Assembly (NCBI GenBank): GCA_028826165.1
Contig: JAPDFW010000059.1
Coordinates: 1,571,501 to 1,635,500, forward strand
DNA length: 64,000 bases
Origin: Anaeramoeba ignava
Lineage: Eukaryota > Metamonada > Anaeramoebidae
Reading direction: 5' to 3'
A program made the position numbers and the translations under genes. Positions 1 through 14,242 of the stretch are shown piece after piece. Under the pieces are notes generated by a model, which had not been told where the DNA came from, ran no database searches, and saw only the letters and a list, made by a program, of their open reading frames with translations. Within the stretch, counting starts at the first letter, position 1. The number at the start of each line of letters is the position of its first letter.

Positions 1-3000
1 TCTTATCTTGGTTTGTTTTTGATTTCTTACTTTTACTTTTACTTTTACTTTCTTTTTTATTTTGATCTTCGTTTGATTTGTTACTTGAATTTTGCATTGA
101 AACAAATGATGAAATGAAAATTTCAATAAAATGAAGCATTCTTGAAAATCCTGAATTTGCTTTTAATTCTTCAGAAATTTGAATCCATTTTTGTTTTGGA
201 ATTTTTTCTTGAACAATAATTTTGTTTAATAATTTTAAACTTTTTTTAATATTTCTATTTTGAAATGGATCAAGTGAAGGATCAAGTGAATCAGCATCAA
301 TTTTAGTTAGAGTAGATGAGAATGATGATATCTTTGATTCAAGAAATTTCTCAAATATTTCTACATTTGATAAATTAATTTTGTTTTTTGAAATGAAGAA
401 ATAAATTTCTGAATAATCCAAATGAAAAACTGATGAAATATTTTCAATATTTTTGGAAAGATCTTCTGGAAGTGGGAAATTAAGAAGAATATCATTAAAT
501 TGAATTTCTTCTTTTTTTTCTTGGAAAATTTCATCAATAATTGTATTATTAAATCTAATAATATATCTAATAATTCCATAAATAAAATTAATAACATCCT
601 TTTGTTTTCCAATATCAACTTTTTCTTCTGTAATTTCTGGAAATATTACATCTGTAAATGAATTTGTAAAGAATCTTTTTGAGATTTTGTTTGACATATA
701 ATTCCAAATAACTTGGAAATCTTCAAAAGATTTTGATAAAATATCTGAATTAATATTAGGTTGAGTTTTCAAACTTTGATATAAATAATGAAATCCTATT
801 GGTTTATCTTTGTTTATGTTTAATGAAATTATTTGATTTGAGAAAAATAGAAATCCAGGAAAACTTGTGAATATTGAAAATTCTTCTTGATGATTGAGAT
901 ATATGTTCACTAAAGGGAATTGAATTTGATTTCTAAAATCGTTGAATTGATTGTTTGTATTATCAAAAGATAAATCTAATTTATTTGGCAATACTTCAAG
1001 TGGAATTAATGATTCAAGTATTTTGTTTTCTTTTTCTTTAATTTCTTTTAAGGTATTCATTATTTTAGAATGATATTCATTTTGTAAAATTGAAATTATT
1101 TTTTCAAAATTATCTCGATTTTCTTTTTGTATTTCTTTTTGTCTTTGTCTTTCTTTTCCTTTTTGTTTTTTCATAAAATCGAAATCTAATTTTCTTTCTT
1201 CATTTTCCATTTTCAATCTATAGAAAAATAATCTAACATAATAAATTGCATATTCTTTGGAAATATTTAATTGAGTTGAAATAATTTCAAATTCTTCATC
1301 AATTCTATTTTGAATAATTTCCTTGAAATGAATCTTTTCATCATCTAAATTTATATTTTTCAATTTGTTTTCTGGAATAAAAAGACTAACTATTGAAGAA
1401 TTTGAAGTAATTAATCTTGTTAAAAGACATGAAAACAAAATAATACGACATAAACATAATGAAATTGGATTTAATTCTCGAATTGTATAAGCATGAGAAA
1501 TTTGAAATTTAGTAATTTCCCCAATCACTTCTTGATGAATTGAACTTTCTATTCCTGGCCAAAATTCGTTCTTATTTAAAATATTACCTAATTTTGATTT
1601 TGTTCCCTTTTTTTGAATAGAATCACTTAATAATAGAATTGAATAAAAAGGTTCCCATTTTTTCAAATAAACATATTCAAGAATTTGAAGAATCATTATT
1701 GTTTGAGTTTTTGATCCAAAATTATTATCAAGAAGAAGTTGTTTTTGAAGAATTTTAAAGAGATTTTCAATTGAAGAATTAGATTTTATCAATTCAGAAA
1801 CTTCTTTATTGGGGAAATCTGTTTTATTATCAACAATAACTTGTAAATAATTTGTAATTATATTTGACTTAAATTGGTTAATAGTTTCCAAATCTTTTTG
1901 GGTTTTAGATTTGTTTGTTTTTTTCCCTTTCTTGATTGTTGATTTTGTAATTTCATTTGGTCTATCAATAAAAGAAATCAAAAATATCTTTTTTTGTAAA
2001 TTAAAATGTTTTTCATTGAATAATGTTTCATTTTTATCTGAAAATGTATCAATAAGTAATTTGTTTTGTTCCTTATTTTTTTTAAGAATTTGTAATAAAT
2101 AATTTATTCCTATTTTTTTGTAGATTTGTAGAAATGAAAAAATAATCCAACTTTTCATAATTTGTGATTGTTCAATAACAGAATATGCTTTTTCAAGGAA
2201 ATTCTCTGGAAATTGTGATATAAAATGACTTATTTCAACCATTTTTTTAATATCTGAAAATTTGGATATTGCTTCTTTTGAAAAAGTAATCAGAGAATTC
2301 ACTTCTAATTCTTTTTTATTTTGATATTTGTTATTTGTTGATAAAACTTCATGATAAAAATAAAGGATATTGGGAAATAAGGATTGATGAAAGTTTGGTT
2401 TGAATTTGTTTTGAACATCTTTAAAAAGATTTGGATTTTCAAATGTGTTAAAAAGAAAAGAATTCAGTAAAATTTCTTTAATAGAAATGAATTTAAGATC
2501 TTCAAAAACATTTCCTTCTTCTTCTTTCGATAATAATAATAATAAAAAGTCAACAAATTCAGACCAATTTGATTGATTTTCGATTGAATCTTTTCTTGAA
2601 ATTGTGAAATAATTAATGATTATCTTCATATAATTATGCAAAAAAATATTGAATTGATTAATAAAAGTATTGTTTTTCTCTTTTAAATCTTTAATTTCTT
2701 CATTTTTTAGAGAGATAAAATGACTTTTGTTTTTCTTTATTGTACTTTTGCAAATTGGACAAGTTCTCGCTTTTTCAACATCTTTAAATAAAATATATCG
2801 AGATTTTTTAGGACATTTAACAATTTGAGTTTGTTTATTGCTTTTTTTTGTAGATTTCTTTGTAGATTTGCCTGAACTAAAATCAATTTTCATTTCTAAA
2901 AAGATATTTTTTCTTGTTGAAAATTCTCTTAAAATTTCATAAAAGGGTTGTTTACTAATATAACTAGCATAACTTTTAAGATTTAACATGAAAAATTCAA

Positions 3001-6000
3001 ATTTTTGATCCTTATTCATAATTTCTTCTTTGAATCTCTGAATATTTTGGAAAAAATCTTTTTTTGATTTAATTTGATTTTTATATGGAAGATAAAAGTA
3101 TTCAGCTGTAAAAGAAAGAAGTTGAAGATTTATAAATTGATATATTTGTTCTGATTCAGGATAATTTTTAAGAACTTCCTTAATTGTTTCTTCTGTTTTT
3201 CTGAAGTTGATTATCCAATTTTGAAATTTATTGCTTTTTGGATCATTGATAATTTTGTTCAATTTCTTTTCAATTAAAGAAAGTAATTGAGTAATGAATT
3301 TATCTGTGAGAGAAATGGTATCAATTTTCCTCAAATTCCAATTCTCGAATAAAACGATCATTTTACTTAAATTTCCTGAATTTTCAGAATAATAATCATA
3401 TAAATTCCTAAAAGTTATTTCTGAATCTTCTTCTTTGTTTCTTTTAGAAGATATAAACTCAAAATTTTGAAGATTAGTTTCACTAAATATTTTGAATTGT
3501 GAATCTGAAAAATTCAAAAGAACTAAATCAGAAAGAAAATCATTTATCCACATTGAATAAACTTCTGGATCTTTTTGTTTTGAAAATTCTTTGAATTTCA
3601 TATCAAGAAGAGGATCTTCTGAAAAAGATTTAAATAAAGATAAAATATAGAAACTGAAAGGAAATTTGCAACTTTGAATTGAAGTGCGAAGAATTGTTGG
3701 AATTGTATGAGAAGGATTGAATTTTTCACAAATGGTGATCCAAATACTTTCATAAATAGGATTTAAATAAGATTCTGTATTGTTGAATTGATCTAATTGG
3801 CGTAAAAGAACATTTGTAATTTGAGATAATTGGGAACTAATCTGTCTAAAACAAAGAGAACTTGAAGATTCAAATGTCTCACCAATAGATTTGGTTTCCT
3901 TTTCAAGATTTTCTATAGCAAGTTTCCAATGATAAAGTGTGTTTTGTGATGGTGCAGTTTCTACTAAAGTTTTTAATTTGGAATAAATTAAGTTACGAAG
4001 TTTAGGATTTTGAGAAATGGTATTAAAATGTTGAATTTGTTGATTGAAATTTGAATATGCAACAGAAATATCCATGAAAGAAGCTCTTAAAATTTGACTA
4101 AAGAAATCCATCTTGTTATCTTGATCTGTATTTGAGTTTCTGTGTCTCTTTTTATGTTTTTTATCATCGTTTTCATTAATAGGAACTAATTGTTTTGAAA
4201 GATCATTCACAATATCAATAAGTGTTCTTTTTGGATGGAAATAATAAGAAATATCAAAATTATGTGGAGGATCTAAATCATCAAGATGAAAGATTTCCCA
4301 TTTGTTTTCAAAACAAATCTTGAAGTTGTTTAGTTTGTCATTTGTTGGAATATGAACCATGAATACAATAAGAGCTTTGTATTCTTTTTGATTTTCTAAT
4401 CGGAAATTTCTTTCAATAATATGTTTTGTATGTCTAAACTGTTCCATAACAAATTTCTGAGCAGCAGCTTCAATTTGGATAACAAGAGTAAATTTTGATT
4501 TTTTGAGATGAGTATTTGAAATACTTAAGAGTTTTTGTTCAAAATCAAGTGATGTTCCAAATGATGTTAATTTGACAATATCTGAAGTATCTTTTTTGAA
4601 ATATTTATCAAATCCTTTTTCAAATGGAGGTGAATATGTTAGCAAAATAACACTTTTGGGATCTTCATTACCTGGAAGACTTTTTAACCAAGAATCAAAA
4701 TTAGGAGAAAATACTTCCTTAAAGTAATATTCACATAATTCCCTAACAAAAATTACATTTGTATCATCTGGATTTGAAGCTTGGAATACAAGATTTCTTA
4801 ATATAATCATTGTTCTTGTTTTAGCCATTCTAAGCCAATATTTGTGAATTCCTTTCAACATATCATCAAATGAAATTCTTTTTGACTTAAATAATTGTTT
4901 AATAGGTCCTTGTTCTAATTTAACAACTAAAGAAGGAATTGTTTCTTGGTTATAACAAAGAATTAATTTATCTTTTTTAATCTCAGAAAAACTTTCAATT
5001 TTTTTGGAAAGCATCTTCAATTATTTCTAAAATTTTCAATCCCATTTTTGTTTTGATAAAATCTTGAGCTGTTAATAATTGTTTTTCAAATCTGTTTAAA
5101 ATTGCAGGTGAAAGTGTTGTGTATGCATTTGTTTTATCCATCATAACAATAATTCTTGAATCCAAACTAATAGGTGTAATTTTTCTTGTTGGACCAAAAC
5201 TTATTCTTGTAAAATATTGACCACTATACTCAGAATAATTTTGATTCAAAAGATCATAAAGAGGTTCAAAAAGTTGATCTTCTTGAACTAAAACAACTAA
5301 TTTCCCCAAAGAAATTGAATTGGCTACATTTTTTAAATCTTGAGTAATTTGGAAATCATTTCGATCTTCATTGAAAAATGATCCAAAAATAAGTTGATCA
5401 TGTTCAATTTGAAATTCTTGAGCAATAAGTGGAAGAATCATAATATTATCTGTAAGTATCATTAAATGACGTGAAATTTTATTCTTTTTTAAGATGAATT
5501 CATTTTCTGACATTTGAATTTTTGACATTTCTGATTCAGTATTTTTTTTATTAATTCCTAAATTTTGACAAGCAAGTTCTAATCTTGATGGTTTATTTTT
5601 CAATTCTTGAAATCCAAAAATTTCTGTAATTTTCTTTTCAATTTCAATCATAAATTCAGGAGAACCTCCAAAATTACGATAAACTGAATTCCAAAAATCA
5701 GATAATTTTACTTTTTTTGAATCTCTCCAAGAAAATGCAATCATTTTAAGTAAAGAATAGAAATCACGTAAACCAAAGAAATTTCTAACAGATATTGATT
5801 GTTCTTCTTCTATTTCTTTTTCTTTTTCTTTTTCTTTTTCTTTCTCTTCTTCTTGTTTTTGATTTATTTCTTCTATTTCTGGATTTATAAATCTTGATTG
5901 ATTTTCAATAATAAATTGATAAAGATATGGAAGTTCTTCATCAATTTTGGTTTCTCTATCTGTTATTGAAGCAAGAATTGATTTTGTTGTTTGTTTAAGA

Positions 6001-9000
6001 CAATCAAAATCAGGATCATTTCTAGAAAGAAGAATACCACGATTAATTTGACTTGGATCAAGTTTCCAATTTGAAATTGCAAATACTGAAACAGGTTCTG
6101 GATTATCTATATCAATAGAATCATTACTAGATCGAGCAGTTTGCATTGCACCTAAAGCATATGAATGATCACAAAGTTCTAATTCTCTATGAAGAACTTT
6201 CAAAGGTAAATCTGGACTGTATTCTGCAAGAGCAACTTCATCAAGAATAACAACAATAAGTAAGTTTCTATTTTGTGCTGCTGTTGTTCTTGCATTTCTA
6301 AAAACACCTTCGATTGCTTCTGCTGTTATTATTGGTGAGCATTGAATATAAAAAGGTTTAATTGCTTTTAAAGGTTCAATATCATTTTCTGATTTTTTGA
6401 TATATTTGTTTTCCTTGTTTTCTGTATCAAGCCATTTGAATAAAATTTCTATTGAAAGTGATTTTGAAGAACCAGGTCGACCAACAATAAATAAAGGAAT
6501 TTTATTGAAAGCACAAATGTATTCAAGTAAAAGATTTTCTGCAAGTGCATCATTTTCTGCAATAAATTCAGATTTTAATTCAAAACTTTCATTAATAGTT
6601 TTCAATAATCGTTCTCTTGCAATTTTAATTTTTTCTTCAAAATCATTTGGTGAATTGAAAAAATTTTCTAAAGCGTTTGATATTTTGAATTTCTTTGATT
6701 TTTCCAATTTCTTTGATTGACTAAAAATTGAATTGTAATATTCCAATCTTTCATTTTGAGAAAATCTGCAAGCATAACAAACAAACAAAGTCAAACATAT
6801 AGCAGGCATTAATTGTTCACTAGTACTAATTTCAGAAAAAAATAATTGACCAGGAGAATCTTTTAAAAGAAGCCATTGGAAAACTTTACTCACTCTTGAT
6901 CCATCTCGAAGAGAAACTGAACTATCTTTATCATGTGATTTACTTCTAACAAAATCATGAGATTTTGAAACAAGAGAAGAGAAGAATAAATGGAAATTAT
7001 CTGGAAACTTAATACTATCACCAAGTTTATTAATTACAGCTTTAACCATTTCACTAATATATAATTGCTCTGATTGATGAGGAAGATGGCCAAAATCGAA
7101 TATGTGATCAAAGAATGAATCAGGAATTTCATGAACTCGATATACAATTTTTCTTAAATCTTCTACTTCTTGTATCTTTTCAGAATATTCAAAAGTTAAT
7201 CCAGCTTGCGTTAAATTTGGATCATCTTTGCTTCTCAATCTGAATGGATTTGCAATTGCTATAAAACGTATTTGTGGTAGAATTGGTTTTCCATCAATTG
7301 TTCTTTCAAATATCAAATTTTTCAGAAATGAAATGGTTTCATTTGGAGATGTATTGAATTCATCAAAAACAATATTACAAACTTGTTTTGTGTCTTGAAC
7401 AAATTCTGTAGCTTGTATCATCATTTTACGTATATCATCTTCACTTGTTCTTCCATGAATACCATAAATCTTCGTTTCTTGTAATAAAATATTTCGAAGA
7501 ATAAACTCAATTAATTTTGTTTTTCCACATCCAGTTTCTCCAAACAAAATAACAGGAAGACCATAATGTAATCTATGATGAATAGCAACACATTTTAGAA
7601 GATTATCACATGTGAGTCTGTAATTCCAAGTACGATTATATCCAGCTCTTGCTTGTTCTGCTATCCTTCTACTTCTTTCAAGAGAAACCAATAAAGAAAG
7701 TGCTTCATTAATCCCAAATTGTGTAATATCTTCAACACTATTAAGTTTGGGAACAAAACTAATATTTCGAGATTTCAATTTTTTCTGAATATCTTTATCA
7801 AATGTATTTTGAAGTTCAATTTCATCTCTTCCAAGAAAATCAATTCCTCTAATTCCAATTTTAGAATTTATATCAGAAACTGAAGGATCTTTTCTTCTAA
7901 ATACACAAAACATTAAATCCCGTTTTTCCCAAGATTCAATTTTGCTAAATATTTTTGAATGAGATTCAATTCTTTGATCTTCACTTTCAATTAATTCTGT
8001 TGTCCAATTAACAGATCTAAATACCATTCTTAATGATGTAATTGCAATGATTTTGGATAATTGATAAGAAAATCTAAAACATTTATCTTCATCTCTGAAT
8101 AAAGGCATGAGTCCTTCTGGATAAAAATTTTTCCATTCTTTTACTTCTTCAATCATTTTACCAAGAAATACCCAAAAATTATTAAGTAAAGAGAATGTTA
8201 ATCTTTCTTCTTTTCCATTTGGAACTTTGTTTTGGATTATTTTTTCGCATTTCTTATAAAATTCTTTGATTTTGTAACTTTGAGAAAAAAGCTCATCTCG
8301 ATTTTGGTAATGAATATTTTGGAATTTTTGTTTCTTTAATAAGAAAAAATTTGCAATTAATTTAATGTATTTGTTTTCAATAAATTTTGGAATTTGTTCT
8401 CCATTTTCTGGTATTTTTTCAAGATGTAAAGGAGATATTGTATTTTGGTTTGTTTCACATTTAACAACTGGAAGATATTTAAGAACTGGGAATATATTTA
8501 ATCCAAAATTAGAATTTTTAAGTCTTATACTGGGAATTTCAAAGTATATTACATCTGTTTCCGGAAGGATAAATGCTGAATTTCCTCCATAACATCTTGG
8601 ATCTTCAATATGACTGAACATAATAAGAGACCATAGAGCCTTAGACATTTCAAGATTAATACAATGAGCAAAATCTAAATGTATAAAATTCTTAGTATTT
8701 CTTGGAATTGTTTTAAGTTGAGATATAAGATCTTCAATTTTGTTTGAACGAATTAATAATCTGAAATATAAATGTTTGGGATATTTTTCAAATGCAGTTT
8801 TTTGTATCTGATAAGTTTTTCCATTTCCAGCAATTTCAGAAACATAAACTTGGGAATTAAATTCTTCATCATTACTTTCATTACTTTCATTACTTTCATT
8901 ACTTTCATTACTTTCATCATTTTCATCACTTTCATCATTAATTTCATTACTTTCATTATTTTCATTATTTTCATTATTTTTATTATTTTTATTATTTTTA

Positions 9001-12000
9001 TTATTTTTATTATTTTCATTAATTTCATTGTTTTCATCACTTTTATCATTTTCATCAATTTCATTACTTTTATCATTTTCATCATTTCCATTATTTTCAT
9101 TATTTTCATCACTTTCATCATTATTTTCATTAATTTCATCACTTTCATCATTATTTTCATTAATTTCATCACTTTCATCATTATTTTCATTACTTTCATT
9201 ATTTTCATCAATTTCATCATTATTTTCATTAATTTCATCACTTTCATCATTATTTTTATTGTTTTCATTATTTTCATTATTTTCATTATTTTCATCACTT
9301 TCATCACTTTTATCATTTTCATCATTTCCATTATTTTTATTATTATTATTATTTTCATTATTTTCATCACTTTCATCACTTTCATTATTTTTATTATTTT
9401 TATTATTTTCATTACTTTCATCATTTTCATCAATTTCATTACTTTCATTATTTTTATCATTTTCATCACTTTCATCATTTTCATCACTTTCATCATTATT
9501 TTCATTACTTTCATCATTTTCATCAATTTCATTATTTTCATTAATTTCATCATTTTTATTATTTTCATTATTATTATTATCATTATTATTATTATTATTA
9601 TTTTCATTATTATTATTATTATTTTCATCAATTTCATTATTTTCATTGTTTTCATTATTTTCATTATTTTCATTATTTTTATTATTATTATTATTTTCAT
9701 TAATTTCATTGTTTTCATTATTTAAATCATCTTGATATTCTTCTTGCAAGTAAATATTTCTAATTGATTCTGGTGGAAGAGGTTCTAAATCCCGAATAAT
9801 CCCATTATAAACACAACTTGCTAATAATTGGAAAGAATTAATCAAACCTGTGCATAATAGAATCATTGGATATTTTGTTTTGAAATCAATAGATTGTATT
9901 TTGAAAATTAAATGACTTTGTTTTTTCTTTGAAAGTTCATTTGCAAAAAGAATTGCAAAACAGAAATTCTTTTCTGAATCTTTAACATAGTTGTGAAACA
10001 TTTGATATCTTGAAAAGAAAATGGAAATATCATCTTCAGTAGTTTTTTGATTACAACAAAGAACATTTTCTCTTTTTGGGAATGATTTTGTATGAATAAG
10101 GAAAAAAGATGTTGTCATATCATAAATTCGATATGAATTTGGAATTTCCACAATGAATATTTTTGGATCTCCGATTGTTCCATCTCTTTGATTAAAATAT
10201 TTCCTCATTTTGGAAGTGAAAGTAAGAAAAGGTTCTTCTTCAATATTAAATTCCTCTTCTTGTTTTAAATCTTCAAATGAAAATAATTTTTCTAATACTC
10301 CAAGATTGAGTTGTTTCAAGAAATATTTAAGCACTTCTTGTTTGTTTTTCTCGTTTTGATTGAATTTATTTGAATCTTTTTCATATTTCTGAAGAAAATC
10401 TTCAAATTTTTTGCTAATAATAATTTCAGATTTTGAAGAGAAAATTTCAAGAATATTTATAATTTCTTGTTTTTTTTTGAGATTGTTTTCTTCTTCATCA
10501 TCAATTTCACTATAAGTATCAGTTTCACTATCAACTTCATCATCACTTTCACTTTCAGTTTCACTTTGAATTTGTTTTTCCTTTTCATTCTCACTTTGAT
10601 TTTGATTTTTCTTTTTTAAGTTTACAAAATCTGAAATTAATTTAAGTTGTTCAATTGAGAAGAATGAAAGAAATTTAAATTCTTTTTGTTTGAAGAAAAT
10701 CTCGTTTTTATCTTTTTCCCATTGATTAAGAGCTTCAATAAATTCTTTTTTTGCTTCCTCAAATTCTTTTTTCCATTGTGTAGAATGAGAACCAAGTTTA
10801 AGTTCTTTTTGATAACCCATAGAAAATTCAAAATGGCCTGAAGAAGCAAGACGAGAAAAAGCTGAAATTGCAGCACTAATTTTAGGAAGAGTTCTTGTAA
10901 ATTTGGAAAAAACTTTGTTTGTTTGATTTTGTTGTTGTTTAATTGAAAGAACTGTACTATTAAATTCAACTAAATTCCCAAGACCAAATTTTGTTATTTT
11001 TCGATTTTCACCAATAAAAGCTTGAAGATAACAATCAACAACTCCTTTATCATTGATAGTGAAGTAAAATCTTGTATCAGGATCAAATATTGCTTTTATT
11101 GTATTCATTGCTTTTTCTTGTGGACTTTCCTTTTGTGAGCTTATCAAACTTTCAATATCTTGAATTCTTGAATGAATGAAATTAAGTTGAACCTTTTTTT
11201 GTTCCTCAGTTACATTTTCCTCTGCTTTTGCAATAAAATCACAGAGTTGAGAAAGATCACTAAGATTATCTTTAAAAAAATAACTTGAAACACGTGTATG
11301 AACACGAATCAAAGAGTTTGATACTTCTGCCATCACATTATCATCAAACTTTGTTGGATCTATATCTCTTTTTAATTGAATAAGATCAGGATATTTTTTC
11401 AAAAACTTAAACAATTTTTTATCATAATTCCCATTTAAACCAGGTACAAGTTCAGAAAGAAAATTAAATGTATCAGGTTTTAACTTTGCTAGAGTGTTAC
11501 TTATATCTTGATAAATTAAATCTGAATCCTTTAATTTCTTTTGAGCAAAATCAGAATTTTCAAGTTCTGAAAGATTTCTTAATCGATTAAAAGAATCTTT
11601 GTTTTGGAAATGGAAATTGGAACAAAATCCAATAAAATTTGGAATTTGATTTCTAAATCGACGAATATCCATAAATTGGAAAATTTTTTGAGGATCAATT
11701 TCCTTTTCTTGGATTGGATATTGGGAATTAAGATAAGAAACCTCTTGTTTAACATAACTATTATTACAATCTTTCTTGAAAAAACGATCTAAATTGAAAA
11801 ATTCAATATTTCCTTCATAAAATAATTGGAAAGTGTTAGTCCAAAACGAGGCAACTTTCTGCAAAAGTATTTTAATAAAATCATGGAATAATCTTGGTTT
11901 CTTCTGTCTTTTTTTTGATTTTGTAAAGAGACTTTCTGTAGTGATTATTTCATCCCAAACGAGTGTTCTAAAAATGATACTTGGTTGAATTTTTGTTATC

Positions 12001-13952
12001 ACATTAAAAAACTTGAATTCTTCTTCTGAAATGAAAGAGATGAGTTTCAAAGAATCATAGATATTGAGCTTACCGGTGTTTATTTTGTAAGAAATTTTTT
12101 CATAAATGGATGTATCTATGCTTGCTTTTATGATATCTGATTTACAAAAGTTATGAAGAATGAGAATTTTTGTTTGAAGTTCTCTAAAAGCTGGTTTAAG
12201 ATTTGAATCTGTGAATTTTGGATCAATAATTTCGAAAATTTGTGTGAGAAACTTTGAATTTTCCTGATAAATTTTGTATTCTGGTGGGCAACATCTTTCT
12301 AATTTTATGTCTTTCTCCAAATTGTAAATGATTTTGTATAAAAAATATGCATTTTTAGGAAAAGAACCAGATTGCGCTTTATGGATATCAAAATATCTTC
12401 TAACAGCACGAATCCATCTAATTTCATTTCTTAAATCTGATCTTTTTTTTTTTTCCAAATTGCTAATAAAATGGAAAAATTTTTGAATTTCTGATCTTTC
12501 TGTTGATTTAAATTTTGGGAGCTTGACTAATGATTCCCAATAACTGCATTGAATATCATCAAATAAAATATTTTGGATAATTTTTCTTTCTCTGAGTTTT
12601 GTCTGGGTTGAATGTCTGTAGCTTTTTTTAACCAATTCCAAGAAATAATCATAGAAATATGATGTATGAAAACCTTCTAGTGTTTTTTTTGATGCAACTT
12701 CATCTATAAATTGTGTATGATCAATTTTTGATAGTTGATTTTGATCCAAAATTTGTTTTTTAATATAGTTTTTAATCAATTTTTTTGTTTCCATTTTTTG
12801 TTTGCTTGTTTCACCAAGAATTCTATCCCAATACAAAAAACGGTCGGATAATGTTTTGTGTGGGAAATTATCAATATCTTTCATAAGCAATTTGACAATT
12901 TCATCATTGAAATATCTGAAGATTTTGTGCTTAAAAAGGAGAAATAAAAAGTTCTTGCGATTAATATTACTTTGGTAGAAAATATACATCATAAAATCTG
13001 TTGTTAATATTTCTCTGTAATTTTTTTCAGTAACAATTTTCAAAACATCCAAGAATTCTTTTTCTTTTTCCATTTCTGAAATGCATTTATACTCAGTGAG
13101 TATGTATGTAAGAATATTATCTCCATTGAGACATATTGTTAAAAATGGGAGGCATTGATAAAGAAACTTGAATCGTGATTTTCTTTCTTTTGGATCTTGG
13201 TTGTGAATTTTTTGGAAATATAATTCAAATGAAATTCTGATTCTTTGTATTATTTCTGGAATACTGATAACTTGCAACTGATTCACGAAAGTAAACAATT
13301 TTATTCTATTTTCTGAAGAAAGAAGCTTTTCTATTAAGAAAAAATCAAAATCAAAATAGGATAATAAAGCAAGAGAGATGATAATTTGGCTTATTTGATA
13401 ATTTTTGAAATCTTGTTTTGATAATTTGAGATCAAAAGCTTCTTGAATAAATTGATTATTATTTTGGAATTGATCTGCAAAAAATTCTTTGAAATAATAC
13501 CAAAAAAACATAATTGATTGTAAATCAATATCTTGATTGTTGAATTGCTTGATAAAAACAGATGTTTGATGGAATAAATAAAGGAGAACTTGCACTTGAT
13601 TATTTTTATCTGAAATATTTTGGAGAATTTTTCCTTGAGAATCAAAAACATTAACGAAAAGATAAGGAAAAAAATCAGCAATAGCAACAGGTCTAAAAGG
13701 ATTAACAAAAATTGAACTTGCAAATTTTTTGATTTGATTAAAAGGAATTGCAAAAACAGAATCTTTTGTTAAAAATATATCAGTAAAATTATTTTCATTA
13801 ATTTCAGTTGTCATTTTCGGTTTTATTTCTTCTGTAATTTTTTCTTTTTTTGGATTTGTAAAAAAATTAAAATAACTTTCTGGAAGTTCAATTAAAAGAA
13901 ATTCTTGTTTTTTTTGTAAAGTGTTTTGTTTCATAAATCCATAAATTTTCAT
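1..13952 (-). CDS. RNF213: RNF213-like giant AAA+ protein (partial at left edge, one frame break)
   Basis: The gene encodes a very large AAA+ protein of the RNF213 (mysterin) type. A first ATPase module has Walker A GETGCGKT near residue 2136, Walker B NIVFDEFN near 2194 and a sensor-like FIAIANP. A second module has Walker A VGRPGSSKS near 2489 and Walker B VVILDEVALAEY near 2565, followed by LPLKVLHRELE, a family-typical stretch. The main frame stops at 4995, but the next frame (starting within the A7 run at 4999-5005) stays open to base 1 and continues the family, so this is one gene of more than 4600 codons. A zinc-finger-like CP...CPIC motif lies at about 2745-2815 and resembles the RZ finger. 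I found no RING. Residues about 1410-1694 are an Asn/Glu/Asp/Ser-rich tract. No introns are seen. In animals RNF213 is a cytosolic ATPase and ubiquitin ligase acting on lipid droplets and intracellular bacteria; its role here is inferred. Confidence 0.85.
8871..9724 (-). repeat. Coding low-complexity tract (Asn/Glu/Asp/Ser) in the RNF213-like gene
   Basis: About 850 bp of ATTATT/TTTTCA/TTTCAT-type triplet repeats encode an uninterrupted tract of N, E, D, S and K residues between the N-terminal region and the AAA+ modules. Stop triplets are almost absent in most frames, so several long spurious frames exist on both strands. It is in frame with the gene and probably forms a disordered linker. 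Confidence 0.9.
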
Positions 13953-14079
13953 TTTCTTGTGATTTATTAATTGGAATAAAACTTTTTTGTTGTTGAATTG
14001 AATTTTCTTTTGCTATTCCTATTTTTAATTCTTTTGATTTTTTTGAAGTTAAAATAAGTAAAATAATTTGAATTGACAT
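13888..14079 (-). other. Probable true N-terminus of the RNF213-like protein, in a shifted frame
   Basis: Upstream of the ATG at 13952 another frame is open from an ATG at 14079, and it reads like coding sequence (begins MSIQIILLILTSKK). It overlaps the main frame and would join it if the A8 run at 13908-13915 had seven A. The ATG at 14079 sits directly behind a T-rich leader like those of neighbouring genes, whereas the ATG at 13952 does not. I therefore favour 14079 as the start, with a one-base break in between. Confidence 0.5.
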
Positions 14080-14242
14080 TTAAAATGAAGAAAGAAAATG
14101 GAAAAGGAGAAAAAAAATGAATTTGATTTTTTTTTCCACTTTTAAATACAAACAAAAAAAATGAAAAAAAAAATTTTTTTTTTGATTTTGATTTTTCATT
14201 TTTTTTCTTTATTAAAAAAATTAATTTTAATTTTAAAGAATA
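14080..14242. promoter_or_regulatory. Divergent promoter: RNF213-like / ankyrin-BTB 1
   Basis: This short AT-only spacer separates two divergent genes. It carries AAAATGAAAAAAAA followed by T runs and TTTTTCATTTTTTTT, an approximately mirrored pair of the motif found before most genes in the window. The plus-strand copy lies about 45 nt before the ATG at 14243. Confidence 0.5.

Noticed and set aside
8753-9735. Long MKIMK-type frame on the minus strand and two FIIFI/SLFSL-type frames on the plus strand
   Set aside because: These are shadows of the stop-poor triplet repeat inside the RNF213-like gene. The in-frame Asn/Glu/Asp tract is the coding one.
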